Source of the DNA: Afipia massiliensis
Lineage (GTDB): Bacteria; Pseudomonadota; Alphaproteobacteria; Rhizobiales; Xanthobacteraceae
DNA: 64,000 bases
NCBI RefSeq assembly: GCF_014203115.1
Contig: NZ_JACHIJ010000004.1
Location: 310,001 to 374,000 of the forward strand
Direction of reading: 5' to 3'
The notes beneath the pieces are model-generated. The model made no database searches, was not told the DNA's origin, and saw only the letters and a list, made by a program, of their open reading frames with translations. Position 1 is the stretch's first letter; every line of letters starts with the position of its first letter. Shown here in pieces: positions 36,753 to 45,408 of the stretch. The position numbers and the translations under genes are program-made.

Positions 36753-37547
36753 CTATCTTCCTTTGAACTGCGCAACGCGCCGCTCGACGAAGCTTAAGAC
36801 CCCCTCTTGGGCATCTGCGGTCTTCAATAGTCGCTGGTTAACCGGACCAAATTCCGCTGCTGCGGCGTCCACGCCGTCACGAACAGCGCGACGCGCGCTC
36901 GTGATCGTCGCACGCACTGCCAGCGGCGCCTGCGCCGCAATGCGCTCGGCGATTTCGATGGCGCGCGCGAGCTGCTGGCCCGCAGGCACGACCTCCTGCA
37001 CGAGACCGAAACGCAGCGCTGTCTGTGCATCAAACTCATCACCAGTCAGGAGATACAGCATGGCGTTGCCCCAGCCAGCACGCTCCACGATCCGGATCGT
37101 GGCGCCGTGATTGGCCATAATTCCACGCTTGACCTCAAGCTGCGAAAACCGGGCATTATCAGCAGATACAACAATATCTGCCGCCAGCATCAGTTCTATA
37201 CCCGCAGTGAAACAAATGCCCTGAACGGCAGCAACGACGGGCTTGGTGCGAAGCGGAGCGCGCAGATCGAATGGGTCGACAGAGCCTTCCGGCGCGAGAT
37301 GACGTCCGGCCTCGACCCATGCCGCCAGCTGATCGAGCTGAAGACCCGCGGTGAAATGGTCTCCGAATGCGTGCAATACCGCCACACGCGCCGCCGAATC
37401 CCCCTCGAACTCATCGAATGCCTGACCGAGCTCGATGATCATCTTCTCGCTCAGGCCATTGCGCTTGGCAGGGCGATTGATCCCGATCAGAAAGATATCG
37501 CCTCGGCGCTCGCGTGCAATCGCGCCGTCGGGGGATTCCTTACCCAT
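36753..37547 (-). CDS. Enoyl-CoA hydratase/isomerase family protein
   Basis: The 264-residue crotonase has the CoA-binding and oxyanion segments GDIFLIGINRPAKRNGLSEKM, AFGDHFTAGLQLDQLAAW, and KPVVAAVQGICFTAGIELMLAADIVVSA. In place of the two catalytic glutamates of classic hydratases, the second region reads VKRGIMANHGATIRI, so the reaction may not be hydration. GGAAG precedes ATG 37547. It is transcribed away from the second crotonase, and both start in the same 166-bp gap. Confidence 0.85.
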   Translation of the reverse strand: MGKESPDGAIARERRGDIFLIGINRPAKRNGLSEKMIIELGQAFDEFEGDSAARVAVLHAFGDHFTAGLQLDQLAAWVEAGRHLAPEGSVDPFDLRAPLRTKPVVAAVQGICFTAGIELMLAADIVVSADNARFSQLEVKRGIMANHGATIRIVERAGWGNAMLYLLTGDEFDAQTALRFGLVQEVVPAGQQLARAIEIAERIAAQAPLAVRATITSARRAVRDGVDAAAAEFGPVNQRLLKTADAQEGVLSFVERRVAQFKGR

Positions 37548-37673
37548 CAGACTTCCTTCCAGTTTCTTTTTGCGACGGCATTTTTGCCGTTTTCGCCACA
37601 GCAAGCGTCGTGCTGCCTGCTCTGGACAATCTATCCTACTCACAAGTATGATCTCAACTCAAGAGTAGTATTT

Positions 37674-37688
37674 GAACGAAATTCGTTC
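37674..37688. promoter_or_regulatory. 15-bp perfect palindrome, candidate TetR-family operator
   Basis: GAACGAA and TTCGTTC flank a single central A. The site lies 25 bp upstream of the crotonase start at 37714, in the gap shared by two divergent crotonase genes. TetR regulators typically bind such compact palindromes, and a TetR gene ends the leftward group. Confidence 0.55.
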
Positions 37689-37713
37689 GTACGAGGCGGG
37701 AAAGGCACAAGCC

Positions 37714-38511
37714 ATGGCGGAAAATGTAGAATACTCAGTCGCCGGGGGAGTAGCGACTATTCGCCTCAATCGGCCGGATGCCATGAATGCTGTCGATGCC
37801 GAAACCGCGAAGCAACTCGCCCAGTACGCGAGAAAAGCCGAGCTGGATTCCGCGGTGCGATGCGTCGTGCTCGAAGGCGCGGGCCGAAACTTCTCAGGGG
37901 GCGGAGATGTGAAGGTGTTCGGCACCACAATGGCGATGAACGACGAGGATCGCCGAAGTGTCTATGCCGAGATCCTGGTGCACACCCACGCCCTCATGCT
38001 GTGTATCCGCCGGATGCCCAAACCTGTCATAGCCGCGGTAAACGGTGCGGCGGCCGGTATCGGGCTCGGTCTGGTCACGGCGTGCGACATGGCGATCGCC
38101 GCGGACGATGCTTCCTTCTCGCTGGCCTTTTGCCGCATCGGCATTAGCCCGGATTCCGGCATGACGTACTTCCTGCCTCGCGCGGTCGGCTTGAAGAAGG
38201 CGACCGAACTTGTCCTGCTCGGCGATCGTTTCGACGTCAGCTACGCGCTATCAATAGGCATCGTGAATCGCGTGGTGCCGCGCGACGCACTGACAGCCGA
38301 GGTCACGGCTTTGGCCGAAAGACTTGCCTCGGGGCCAACCGCAGCTCATGCCCGCGCCAAAGCGCTGCTTCATCGTTCACAGACTGCGGAGTTGGCAGAT
38401 CAGCTCGTTGCCGAACACGACATGTTTCTGGCGGGCGTGACTACCCACGATTTTGTGGAGGGCGTAACGGCATTCCTTGAGAAGCGGCCCGCAACCTTCA
38501 AGGGATTCTAG
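37714..38511 (+). CDS. Enoyl-CoA hydratase/isomerase family protein
   Basis: The 265-residue crotonase has the usual layout: ATIRLNRPDAMNAVD, the oxyanion strand AGRNFSGGGDVKVFG, KPVIAAVNGAAAGIGLGLVTACDMAIA, and FCRIGISPDSGMTYFLPRAVG. Aspartate in SPDSG replaces the second catalytic glutamate, as in isomerase-type or PaaG-like members. ATG 37714 (MAENVEYS) was chosen over a TTG at 37672 that would put the palindrome inside the coding region. Confidence 0.87.
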   Translation: MAENVEYSVAGGVATIRLNRPDAMNAVDAETAKQLAQYARKAELDSAVRCVVLEGAGRNFSGGGDVKVFGTTMAMNDEDRRSVYAEILVHTHALMLCIRRMPKPVIAAVNGAAAGIGLGLVTACDMAIAADDASFSLAFCRIGISPDSGMTYFLPRAVGLKKATELVLLGDRFDVSYALSIGIVNRVVPRDALTAEVTALAERLASGPTAAHARAKALLHRSQTAELADQLVAEHDMFLAGVTTHDFVEGVTAFLEKRPATFKGF

Positions 38512-38573
38512 CTGAGAAGTCAGCAAGTCCGTTGCGCTCACGGCGATCGCTTGAAGAAATATGCGCGGTCATG

Positions 38574-38912
38574 CTAATGGCTGATCATCCACGGCCGCGC
38601 GGTCGGAAAACTTTTGGCTCCGCTGCGGGTCTTCGTCACCAGCCGCGACGGCTTGGTCGAACAGCAGCCGCAGCCCGGCCGATGCGAGGCTTTGTATTCG
38701 CCAAGCGTTTTCGGCGCGTTGGCGCTGCGCTCATTGATCGCATGCGACTTGCGCTTGTCCGCAGGCATGCACGAGAAGCGCGGCGCGGTGAGAATGACGC
38801 GCGGCGCCTGGACAGCGCAATGCGGGCAGTCCTGCGGCTCTTCGAACTCCGCCATCGGCCGCATATCGGTGAATGGTCCACAGTCGTTGCAAAGATACTC
38901 GTAAACCGGCAC
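38574..38912 (-). CDS. fmdB: FmdB-family zinc-ribbon protein
   Basis: The 112-residue protein starts PVYEYLCNDCGPFTDMRPMAEFEEPQDCPHC, the CxxC-x(n)-CxxC zinc ribbon of the FmdB family. A basic tail with a second Cys group (RPGCGCC) follows. The start is GTG 38912 with GGAGA upstream; no ATG is available. In Methylophilus methylotrophus, FmdB is a regulator of the amidase/formamidase operon. Here it sits directly downstream of fmdA, with a hairpin between them, which supports the same link. Confidence 0.85.
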   Translation of the reverse strand: MPVYEYLCNDCGPFTDMRPMAEFEEPQDCPHCAVQAPRVILTAPRFSCMPADKRKSHAINERSANAPKTLGEYKASHRPGCGCCSTKPSRLVTKTRSGAKSFPTARPWMISH

Positions 38913-38958
38913 AGCCCGTCTCCCTCGGTTTGTACTGTTGTTTCGATACCCGCACAGA

Positions 38959-38987
38959 TGGAGGCGGCAAGCTACGCACCGCCTCCA
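38959..38987 (-). other. Hairpin between fmdA and fmdB
   Basis: TGGAGGCGG (38959-38967) pairs perfectly with CCGCCTCCA (38979-38987) around an 11-nt loop, just past the fmdA stop. Without a T-tract it is likely to modulate downstream expression rather than stop transcription. Confidence 0.65.
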
Positions 38988-39000
38988 CGTCGCGCGGGAG

Positions 39001-40230
39001 CTACTTGTCTTGTGACAGCGGCATGTCGATGCCGCCCTTGATGTGTTTGATCGGACCCGCCGACGACGGCATGATGTCGAAGTCGAAGATTTCCGTCGGC
39101 AGCCACAACGTGGCGCAGGCGTTCGGCACGTCCACGACACCCGATATGTGTCCCTGCACCGGTGCCGTTCCGAGGATCGAGTAGGCCTGAGCGCCGGAGT
39201 ACCCGAACTTCTTGAGATACTCGATGGCGTTGAGACAGGCCTGACGATAGGCAACCGTCACATCGAGATAATGCTGCTTGCCGGCCTCGTCGACCGAGAT
39301 ACCTTCGAAGATCAGGAAGTCCTTGTAGTTCGGCGTCATCGGCGACGGCTTGAACACAGGGTTCTTGATGCCGTACTTCGCCATGCCGTCCTTGATGACA
39401 TCGACCTTGATGTGCAGCCAGCCAGCCATCTCGATGGCGCCGCAGAAGGTGATTTCGCCGTCGCCCTGGCTGAAATGCAGATCGCCCATCGAGAGACCCG
39501 CACCTGAGACGTAGACCGGGAAATAGATCTTCGAACCGCGCGACAGATCCTTGATATCGCAGTTGCCACCGTGCTCGCGCGGCGGAACGGTGCGCGCACC
39601 TTCAGCCGCAGCCTTCGCCTTAGCGTCGCCCTTCATGCGGCCCATATGCGCCGTCGGCCCGAACGGCGGATTGGCAAGACCCGGCACCCGGGTCGGGTTG
39701 GTCGCGATCAGCGCCGTCTCGCGCTCGTTCCACATCGACAGCATCTTCGGATCGGGTAGACAGCCGATCAGGCCGGGATGAATCAGACCTGCAAAGTTGA
39801 CGCCGGGGATGTGCCGCGACGATGTGTACATGCCCTTGAAGTCCCAGATCGACTTCTGCGCCAGCGGGAAATGATCGGTGAGAAAGCCGCCGCCATTCTG
39901 TTTGGAGAAGAAGCCGTTGAAGCCCCACAGGCTCTCCTTCATCGGTCCGACATCGAGCAGATCGACCACCAGAAGGTCGCCGGGCTCCGCGCCCTTGACG
40001 CCGATCGGGCCCGACAGGAAATGCACGATCGACAGGTCGATGTCGCGAACGTCATCTGCCGAGTCGTTGTTCTTGATGAAGCCGCCGGTCCAGTCGTAGG
40101 TCTCGATGATGAAATCATCGCCCGGACTGACCCATTCCACCATCGGGATCTCCGGATGCCAGCGATTGTGGATCTTGTCGTTGTCGTAGGCCGACTGGTT
40201 GAGATCGACCTTGATCAGTGTATCTGGCAT
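39001..40230 (-). CDS. fmdA: Formamidase/acetamidase
   Basis: The 409-residue enzyme belongs to the FmdA_AmdA family, which hydrolyses formamide and other short amides to ammonia and the acid. It shows family segments near the start (VDLNQSAYDNDKIHNRWHPEIP), GGFIKNNDSADDVRDIDLSIVHFLSGPI, HPGLIGCLPDPKMLSMWN, REHGGNCDIKDLSRGSKIYFPV and MGDLHFSQGDGEITFCGAIE. It is cytoplasmic. It lies 32 bp after urtE on the same strand, so the urea/amide transporter genes and this amidase form one transcription unit. Confidence 0.92.
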   Translation of the reverse strand: MPDTLIKVDLNQSAYDNDKIHNRWHPEIPMVEWVSPGDDFIIETYDWTGGFIKNNDSADDVRDIDLSIVHFLSGPIGVKGAEPGDLLVVDLLDVGPMKESLWGFNGFFSKQNGGGFLTDHFPLAQKSIWDFKGMYTSSRHIPGVNFAGLIHPGLIGCLPDPKMLSMWNERETALIATNPTRVPGLANPPFGPTAHMGRMKGDAKAKAAAEGARTVPPREHGGNCDIKDLSRGSKIYFPVYVSGAGLSMGDLHFSQGDGEITFCGAIEMAGWLHIKVDVIKDGMAKYGIKNPVFKPSPMTPNYKDFLIFEGISVDEAGKQHYLDVTVAYRQACLNAIEYLKKFGYSGAQAYSILGTAPVQGHISGVVDVPNACATLWLPTEIFDFDIMPSSAGPIKHIKGGIDMPLSQDK

Positions 40231-40262
40231 TTAGGATGCTCCCCTGGTTACAAACGTCGTCG

Positions 40263-40952
40263 TTAAACTGAAAGATATTTCGCGACCTGCGCAGCATCGA
40301 TGCCGTCACGCTTCTCGTCGCGGACGATCTCGCCGTTCTCGATCACGAGAACGCGGTCGGCCACATCCAGCGCGAAACTGAGAACCTGCTCTGACACGAT
40401 GATCGACAGTCCGCGCTCGTCGCGGATGCGCTTCAGCGTGCGCGCCATCTCACGGATAATCGATGGCTGGATGCCCTCAGTGGGCTCGTCCAGCAGAAGA
40501 ACTTTCGGCTTGGTGGCGAGCGCTCGCGCAATCGCGAGTTGCTGCTGCTGACCACCCGAGAGATTTCCGCCGCGCCGGCCCTTCATCTCCAGCAGCACCG
40601 GAAACAGCTCATAGATATCGCCGGGCACTTCCTTCTCGCCCGACGTGACCAGCCCGGTTTCGATGTTCTCCTTCACCGTCATGGTCGAGAAGATCATGCG
40701 GCCCTGCGGGACATAGGCGAGGCCTTTGGCGACCCGCTCGTAGCTCTTGAGCGTGCTGAGCTCACTGCCTTCCATGGTGACCGAACCGCTCTTGGTCGGA
40801 ACGATCCCCATCAGCGACTTCATCAGCGTGGTCTTGCCCATGCCGTTGCGACCCATGATCGCAACGATCTCGCTGGGCGCAACCGAGACATTGAGACCGT
40901 GCAGGACTTCGCTCTGTCCGTATGCGACGTGAAGGTCCGAGATCGCGAGCAT
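40263..40952 (-). CDS. urtE: Urea/amide ABC transporter ATP-binding protein UrtE
   Basis: The 229-residue ATPase has Walker A GRNGMGKTT, signature LSGGQQQQ and Walker B VLLLDEPTEGIQPSI. The EGIQPSII sequence after Walker B is characteristic of LivF/UrtE. It works with UrtD to energise the transporter. It starts 23 bp after the urtD stop. Confidence 0.93.
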   Translation of the reverse strand: MLAISDLHVAYGQSEVLHGLNVSVAPSEIVAIMGRNGMGKTTLMKSLMGIVPTKSGSVTMEGSELSTLKSYERVAKGLAYVPQGRMIFSTMTVKENIETGLVTSGEKEVPGDIYELFPVLLEMKGRRGGNLSGGQQQQLAIARALATKPKVLLLDEPTEGIQPSIIREMARTLKRIRDERGLSIIVSEQVLSFALDVADRVLVIENGEIVRDEKRDGIDAAQVAKYLSV

Positions 40953-40975
40953 TGCGTATTCCTCAAATCGTAATG

Positions 40976-41731
40976 TCAGTGTCCCAGATAAACTTCGATA
41001 ACTTTCGGATCGTTCTTGACCGTCTCCATCGAACCTTCCGACAGGATTTTCCCCTGATGCAGGACGGTCACCTTGTGCGCGATGTCCTCGACGAATTTCA
41101 TGTCATGCTCGATCACCAGCACCGAGCGATCCTTGATGATGCGGTTGAGCAGCTCGGCGGTCTTGATGCGCTCACTGACGCTCATGCCGGCAACCGGCTC
41201 ATCGAGCATCAATAGGTCGGGATCCTGAATCAGCAGCATTCCGATCTCGAGCCATTGCTTCTGGCCGTGGCTGAGCAATTCAGCACTCATGCCGAGGCGA
41301 TCTTTCAGGAAGATCATCTCCGCGACCTCTTCCACCCGGTCGCGCACCGTCGCATCGCGCTGGAACGTTAGCGCGCCGAACACCGTGCGGCCGCGCGGAT
41401 AGGAGATTTCGAGATTCTCGAAAACGGTCAGATCGTCGTAGATCGACGGCGTCTGGAATTTGCGGCCGACGCCGGCCTGGACGATCTGGTTCTCCTTCAT
41501 CCTGGTTAGTTCCTGATTGCGGAACTGAATCGAACCCGATGTCGCCTTGGTCTTTCCGCAAATCAGATCAAGTACGGTGGTCTTCCCTGCCCCGTTAGGG
41601 CCGATGATGACGCGGATTTCGTTTTCATCGACGTAGAACGACAGATCATTGACCGCCTTGAAGCCGTCGAACGAGACCGTGAGCGCCTCGACCGCGAGCA
41701 GGAATTCCTTGGGTTGATGACCGACAAGCAT
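40976..41731 (-). CDS. urtD: Urea/amide ABC transporter ATP-binding protein UrtD
   Basis: The 251-residue ATPase shows Walker A GPNGAGKTT and Walker B LLMLDEPVAGMS, which places it in the LivG/UrtD group. The segment LSHGQKQWLEIGMLL is the signature of UrtD, with SHGQ in place of SGGQ. It starts 9 bp after urtC. Confidence 0.93.
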   Translation of the reverse strand: MLVGHQPKEFLLAVEALTVSFDGFKAVNDLSFYVDENEIRVIIGPNGAGKTTVLDLICGKTKATSGSIQFRNQELTRMKENQIVQAGVGRKFQTPSIYDDLTVFENLEISYPRGRTVFGALTFQRDATVRDRVEEVAEMIFLKDRLGMSAELLSHGQKQWLEIGMLLIQDPDLLMLDEPVAGMSVSERIKTAELLNRIIKDRSVLVIEHDMKFVEDIAHKVTVLHQGKILSEGSMETVKNDPKVIEVYLGH

Positions 41732-41740
41732 GGCTTTCTC

Positions 41741-42937
41741 CTATTCCGCCGGGGCGCCGTCGGCGACCGAGCCGCCGGTCCAGCCGCTCTTGCCGCCCGT
41801 CTTTGCCTTGCGAAATGCGATCAGACGATCGATGCGGCTCTGGACGTGATCGCGCCAAATTCCGGCAAGGCCGTTCGGGAAAGCCAGCACCACCGCGATG
41901 AACAGCGCGCCGAGGCCGAAGAGCCAAAGCTCGGGAAACGATTCCGAAAGACTCGTCTTGGCGAAATTGACCAGCAGCGTGCCGTAGACCGCGCCGAGGA
42001 TGGAGAGACGCCCGCCGACCGCGGCATAGATCACCATCTCGATGGACGGCACGATGCCGACGAAGGACGGCGACATGAAACCGACCTGAAGGGCGAACAT
42101 TGCGCCGCCGATGGCTGCGAACACCGCTGCCGCGCAGAAGGCAAAGATCTTGAAGTTGGCGACGCTGTAGCCCGAGAACCGGACTCGGTCCTCCTTCTCG
42201 CGCATCGCGACCAGAATACGGCCCAGCTTCGAATGACGGATGAACTGCGCGATCCCGATGCAGCCGAACAGGCACGCCACTTCCACGAAGTAGAGAATGA
42301 ACTTGGCGTTGTCGGTGCGGATATCCCACCCCTTCAGCGTACGCAGGTCGGTGATGCCGTTGACGCCGCCGGTGTAGCCCTGCTGGCCGATGATCAGAAT
42401 GGTCAGGATCGCGGCGATCGCCTGGGTGATGATGGCGAAGTAGGTGCCGCCGACGCGGCGCTTGAACATCGCAGCGCCGATGATGAAGGCGAAGATCGCC
42501 GGCACGACAATGATTGCGATGATCGTCAAAGTCAGGCTGTGGAACGGCTTCCAGAACAGCGGCAACTGCGTGATCTGATTCCAGTCCATGAAGTCCGGGA
42601 TGCCGGGCGTCGACTGGATCTTGGTGTTTGCAACGCTGGATGCTTCCAGCTTGAGAAACATCGCCATGCAGTAGCCGCCGAGGCCGAAGAACACACCCTG
42701 CCCGAGGCTGAGAATTCCGCCGTAGCCCCAGCAAATCACCAGGCCGATCGCCACGAAGGCATAGGTCAGATACTTCGCGACCAGGTTGAGCCGGAAGTTG
42801 TCGAGGGTCAGCGGCAGGATGACGACCAGCAGCACCGCCAGCACCAGGATGCCGAGAAGCTCGGAGCGGTTCGCGAAACCCGGATCGTCGTTGACGGCCT
42901 TGGCGGCAACAGTTTGCTCAGAGACTTTCTTGGACAT
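41741..42937 (-). CDS. urtC: Urea/amide ABC transporter permease UrtC
   Basis: The 398-residue membrane protein has the LivM-type layout with long N-terminal helices and the motif ICWGYGGILSLGQGVFFGLGGYCMAMFL. The long insert between helices (LEASSVANTKIQSTPGIPDFMDWN) is typical of UrtC. The EAA-like loop is IRHSKLGRILVAMREKEDRVRFSGY. It is one half of the transport channel; UrtB is the other. Confidence 0.93.
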   Translation of the reverse strand: MSKKVSEQTVAAKAVNDDPGFANRSELLGILVLAVLLVVILPLTLDNFRLNLVAKYLTYAFVAIGLVICWGYGGILSLGQGVFFGLGGYCMAMFLKLEASSVANTKIQSTPGIPDFMDWNQITQLPLFWKPFHSLTLTIIAIIVVPAIFAFIIGAAMFKRRVGGTYFAIITQAIAAILTILIIGQQGYTGGVNGITDLRTLKGWDIRTDNAKFILYFVEVACLFGCIGIAQFIRHSKLGRILVAMREKEDRVRFSGYSVANFKIFAFCAAAVFAAIGGAMFALQVGFMSPSFVGIVPSIEMVIYAAVGGRLSILGAVYGTLLVNFAKTSLSESFPELWLFGLGALFIAVVLAFPNGLAGIWRDHVQSRIDRLIAFRKAKTGGKSGWTGGSVADGAPAE

Positions 42938-42949
42938 TTCCTGGCCTTT

Positions 42950-43876
42950 TCACTTCCGGACCTTGAGGGCGAACAGCCCCTGCGGCCGCAGCATGAGGAT
43001 TCCGACAATCGCGAGCAGCGTGAGAACCTTGGCCATCGAGCCCGACATGAAAAACTCCATGGTGGACTGCGCCTGGGAGATGGTGAAAGCCGAAGCGATG
43101 GTGCCGAGCAGGCTGGCTGCGCCGCCAAACACGACCACAAGGAACGTATCGACGATGTAGAGCTGGCCTGAGGTCGGGCCCGTCGAGCCGATCATGGTGA
43201 AGGCTGATCCCGCGATGCCCGCGATGCCGCAGCCGAGGCCGAAGGTGTAACGGTCGACCTTCTCGGTGTTGATGCCGACAGCGCCGGCCATCACGCGGTT
43301 CTGCACCACGGCGCGGACCTGACGGCCCCAACGGGACTTGTACATGATGTAGGCGACCGAGATCGTGATCAGCAGAGTCAGGCACATCACGAAGATGCCG
43401 TTGATCGGAACTTCGATGGTGTCGGTGATCTGCTTGGAGCCCAGCATCCACTGCGGCAGCTCGACGCCGACTTCACGTGCGCCGAAGATTGAGCGATAGG
43501 CCTGCTGCAGGATCAGGCTCAGGCCCCAGGTCGCGAGCAGCGTATCGAGCGGACGCTTGTAGAGATGCCGTATCAGCGCCCATTCCACCAGCATCCCGAG
43601 CGCGCCGGATGCCAGGAAGGCGAGCGCCATCGCAATGAAGAAGTAGCCGCTGAACAGCGACGGCAGATAGGCCTGAAAGAAATTCGACGTCATCCAGGTG
43701 ACGTAGGCGCCGAGGATCATGAATTCGCCGTGCGCCATGTTGATGACGCCCATCTGGCCGAAGATGATCGCAAGCCCAAGCGCCATCAGAACATAAACGG
43801 AGAAGAGAATGAGGCCAGCGAAGCCTTGCATCGCAAAGATCGCACCGAGATCGCCAATCGAATAGTCGCCGAACAT
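42950..43876 (-). CDS. urtB: Urea/amide ABC transporter permease UrtB
   Basis: The 308-residue membrane protein is a LivH-type permease (FGQMGVINMAHGEFMILGAYVTWM near the N-terminus, then WGLSLILQQAYRSIFG and NRVMAGAVGINTEKVDRYTFGLG). Canonical UrtB proteins often carry a long N-terminal periplasmic extension; this one is the short form. It lies 108 bp after urtA, separated by a hairpin. Confidence 0.92.
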   Translation of the reverse strand: MFGDYSIGDLGAIFAMQGFAGLILFSVYVLMALGLAIIFGQMGVINMAHGEFMILGAYVTWMTSNFFQAYLPSLFSGYFFIAMALAFLASGALGMLVEWALIRHLYKRPLDTLLATWGLSLILQQAYRSIFGAREVGVELPQWMLGSKQITDTIEVPINGIFVMCLTLLITISVAYIMYKSRWGRQVRAVVQNRVMAGAVGINTEKVDRYTFGLGCGIAGIAGSAFTMIGSTGPTSGQLYIVDTFLVVVFGGAASLLGTIASAFTISQAQSTMEFFMSGSMAKVLTLLAIVGILMLRPQGLFALKVRK

Positions 43877-43898
43877 TTCAGATCTCCGCCGGGGAAGT

Positions 43899-43928
43899 CT
43901 CGCGCCGCGAACGAATCCGCGGCGCGAG
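43899..43928 (-). other. Hairpin between urtA and urtB
   Basis: CTCGCGCCGCG (43899-43909) pairs perfectly with CGCGGCGCGAG (43918-43928) around an 8-nt loop. Such hairpins after a binding-protein gene are known to protect the upstream mRNA and so give more binding protein than permease. Confidence 0.75.
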
Positions 43929-43984
43929 GGCTGCGGGCGTGGACTGACGATCCACGCCAGGGAGCTCAGCTATCGAAGTGAGAT

Positions 43985-45247
43985 TTACTGGTAGCCCTTC
44001 GGGAACGGATCGGGTTCGATCAGATCAGGCGTCTCGTAAACCACCTTGAACTGGCCATCGAGGCCGGCGAGACCAACGCGCGTCTTCGACCACAGATGAT
44101 GGTTCTTGTGGATCTTGACGTAACCCTCCGGCGCCTTGGTGAACTCGATGCCGGTAGAAGCTTCGGCGATCTTGTCGACGTCGAAACTGCCCGCTTTCTC
44201 GACCGTCATTTTCCAGAGCCACGGGCCGAGATAGGCAGCCTGTGTGACGTCTCCGATCACGGTCTTCTCGCCCCACATCTTCTTGAAGGCGGCGACGAAT
44301 TCCTTGTTGTTCGGGTTATCGAGCGACTGGAAGTATTTCATGCAGGCGAAAGCGCCTGCGATGTTTTCGCCGCCGATGCCGTCGATTTCGTCCTCGGTGA
44401 CGGAGATGGTCAGCAACGTCTGCTTCGACAGGTCGATGCCGGCCGCCTTGAGCTGCTTGTAGAACGCGACGTTCGAGCCGCCGACGATGATCGCGTAGAT
44501 GACGTCCGGCTTGGTCAGCTTGATCTTGTTGATGACCGAGTTGAACTGGGTGTGACCAAGTGGGAAGTATTCTTCGCCAACGACCTTCGCGCCTGAGAGA
44601 TGACCTTCGATGTGCTTGCGCGCGATCTTGTTCGACGTGCGCGGCCAGATGTAGTCCGAACCCAGCAGATAGAAGCTCTTTGCGCCCTTGGTCTTGTTCA
44701 CCCAGTCGAGGCCCGCGATGATCTGCTGGGTCGCTTCCTGCCCGGTGTAGATGACGTTCTTCGACTGCTCGAGGCCTTCATAGAAGGTCGGATAGTAGAG
44801 CATGCCGTTGTACTGCTCGAACACCGGCAACACAGCCTTGCGCGATGCCGAGGTCCAGCAGCCCATGACAGACGCGCACTTGTCGTTGACGAGCAGCTTT
44901 TTCGCCTTCTCGGCGAAGGTGGGCCAGTCGGATGCACCGTCCTCCTGAATGAACTTGATCTTGCGCCCAAGCACGCCGCCCGTGGCGTTGATCTGCTCGA
45001 TCGCCAGCTTTTCGGCCTGCACCGATCCGGTCTCGGATATCGCCATGGTGCCGGTGACGGAGTGCAGGATTCCGACTGTGACCTCGGTGTCGGTCACCGC
45101 CAGGCCCGTGGTGTTAACGACGGATGTCGCCGGGCCCGCACCAAAGGATGGGCGGGAAACAAGCGACATGGCGGGCAGCGCCGCCATCCCCATAAGCAAT
45201 TTTCGCCGGAACGCGGACTGTAAGCCCTGATGTTTTTCGTCTGACAT
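43985..45247 (-). CDS. urtA: Urea/short-chain amide ABC transporter substrate-binding protein UrtA
   Basis: The 420-residue protein has a twin-arginine-like signal (FRRKLLMGMAALPAMSLVSRPSFGA). A typical UrtA/FmdD core follows: VTVGILHSVTGTMAISETGSV, EDGASDWPTFAEKAKKLL, GCWTSASRKAVLPVFEQYNGMLYYPTFYEG, and PRTSNKIARKHIEGHLSGAKVVGEEYFPLGHT. AAAGGGG precedes ATG 45247. In Methylophilus the related FmdD binds urea and short amides; the formamidase gene in this operon makes both possible ligands. It is transcribed divergently from the sensor kinase gene. Confidence 0.93.
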   Translation of the reverse strand: MSDEKHQGLQSAFRRKLLMGMAALPAMSLVSRPSFGAGPATSVVNTTGLAVTDTEVTVGILHSVTGTMAISETGSVQAEKLAIEQINATGGVLGRKIKFIQEDGASDWPTFAEKAKKLLVNDKCASVMGCWTSASRKAVLPVFEQYNGMLYYPTFYEGLEQSKNVIYTGQEATQQIIAGLDWVNKTKGAKSFYLLGSDYIWPRTSNKIARKHIEGHLSGAKVVGEEYFPLGHTQFNSVINKIKLTKPDVIYAIIVGGSNVAFYKQLKAAGIDLSKQTLLTISVTEDEIDGIGGENIAGAFACMKYFQSLDNPNNKEFVAAFKKMWGEKTVIGDVTQAAYLGPWLWKMTVEKAGSFDVDKIAEASTGIEFTKAPEGYVKIHKNHHLWSKTRVGLAGLDGQFKVVYETPDLIEPDPFPKGYQ

Positions 45248-45291
45248 GGCCACCCCTTTTTGCTGAACAACGCGCCTTGATGGGGAAAAGA

Positions 45292-45307
45292 TGGCCCGAA
45301 TTGTGCA
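45292..45307 (+). promoter_or_regulatory. Sigma-54-like promoter for the sensor kinase gene
   Basis: TGGCCCGAATTGTGCA has the -24 GG and -12 GC with the obligatory 10 bases between them and agrees with TGGCACG-N4-TTGCA at all but two defined positions. It lies about 100 bp upstream of the chosen GTG start. An RpoN promoter would place the sensor under general nitrogen control. No upstream activator site could be identified by eye. Confidence 0.45.
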
Positions 45308-45408
45308 GCGCACGGATACGCGAAATCGCGCATACAGCACCGCAAAAGCGCGACGTAGATTTTTTGGGACCGGATTGGGACGCGCGACGCGTGACGAAGG
45401 AGATCAAA

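Noticed and set aside
41714-43171. A 485-codon plus-strand frame opposite urtC/urtB
   Set aside because: It is a highly charged Asp/Glu/Arg/His-rich shadow of two permease genes with clear LivM/LivH motifs.
45247-45408. Sigma-54 promoter for urtA on the minus strand
   Set aside because: A GG-N10-GC spacing exists, but the bases around both boxes fit the consensus poorly.
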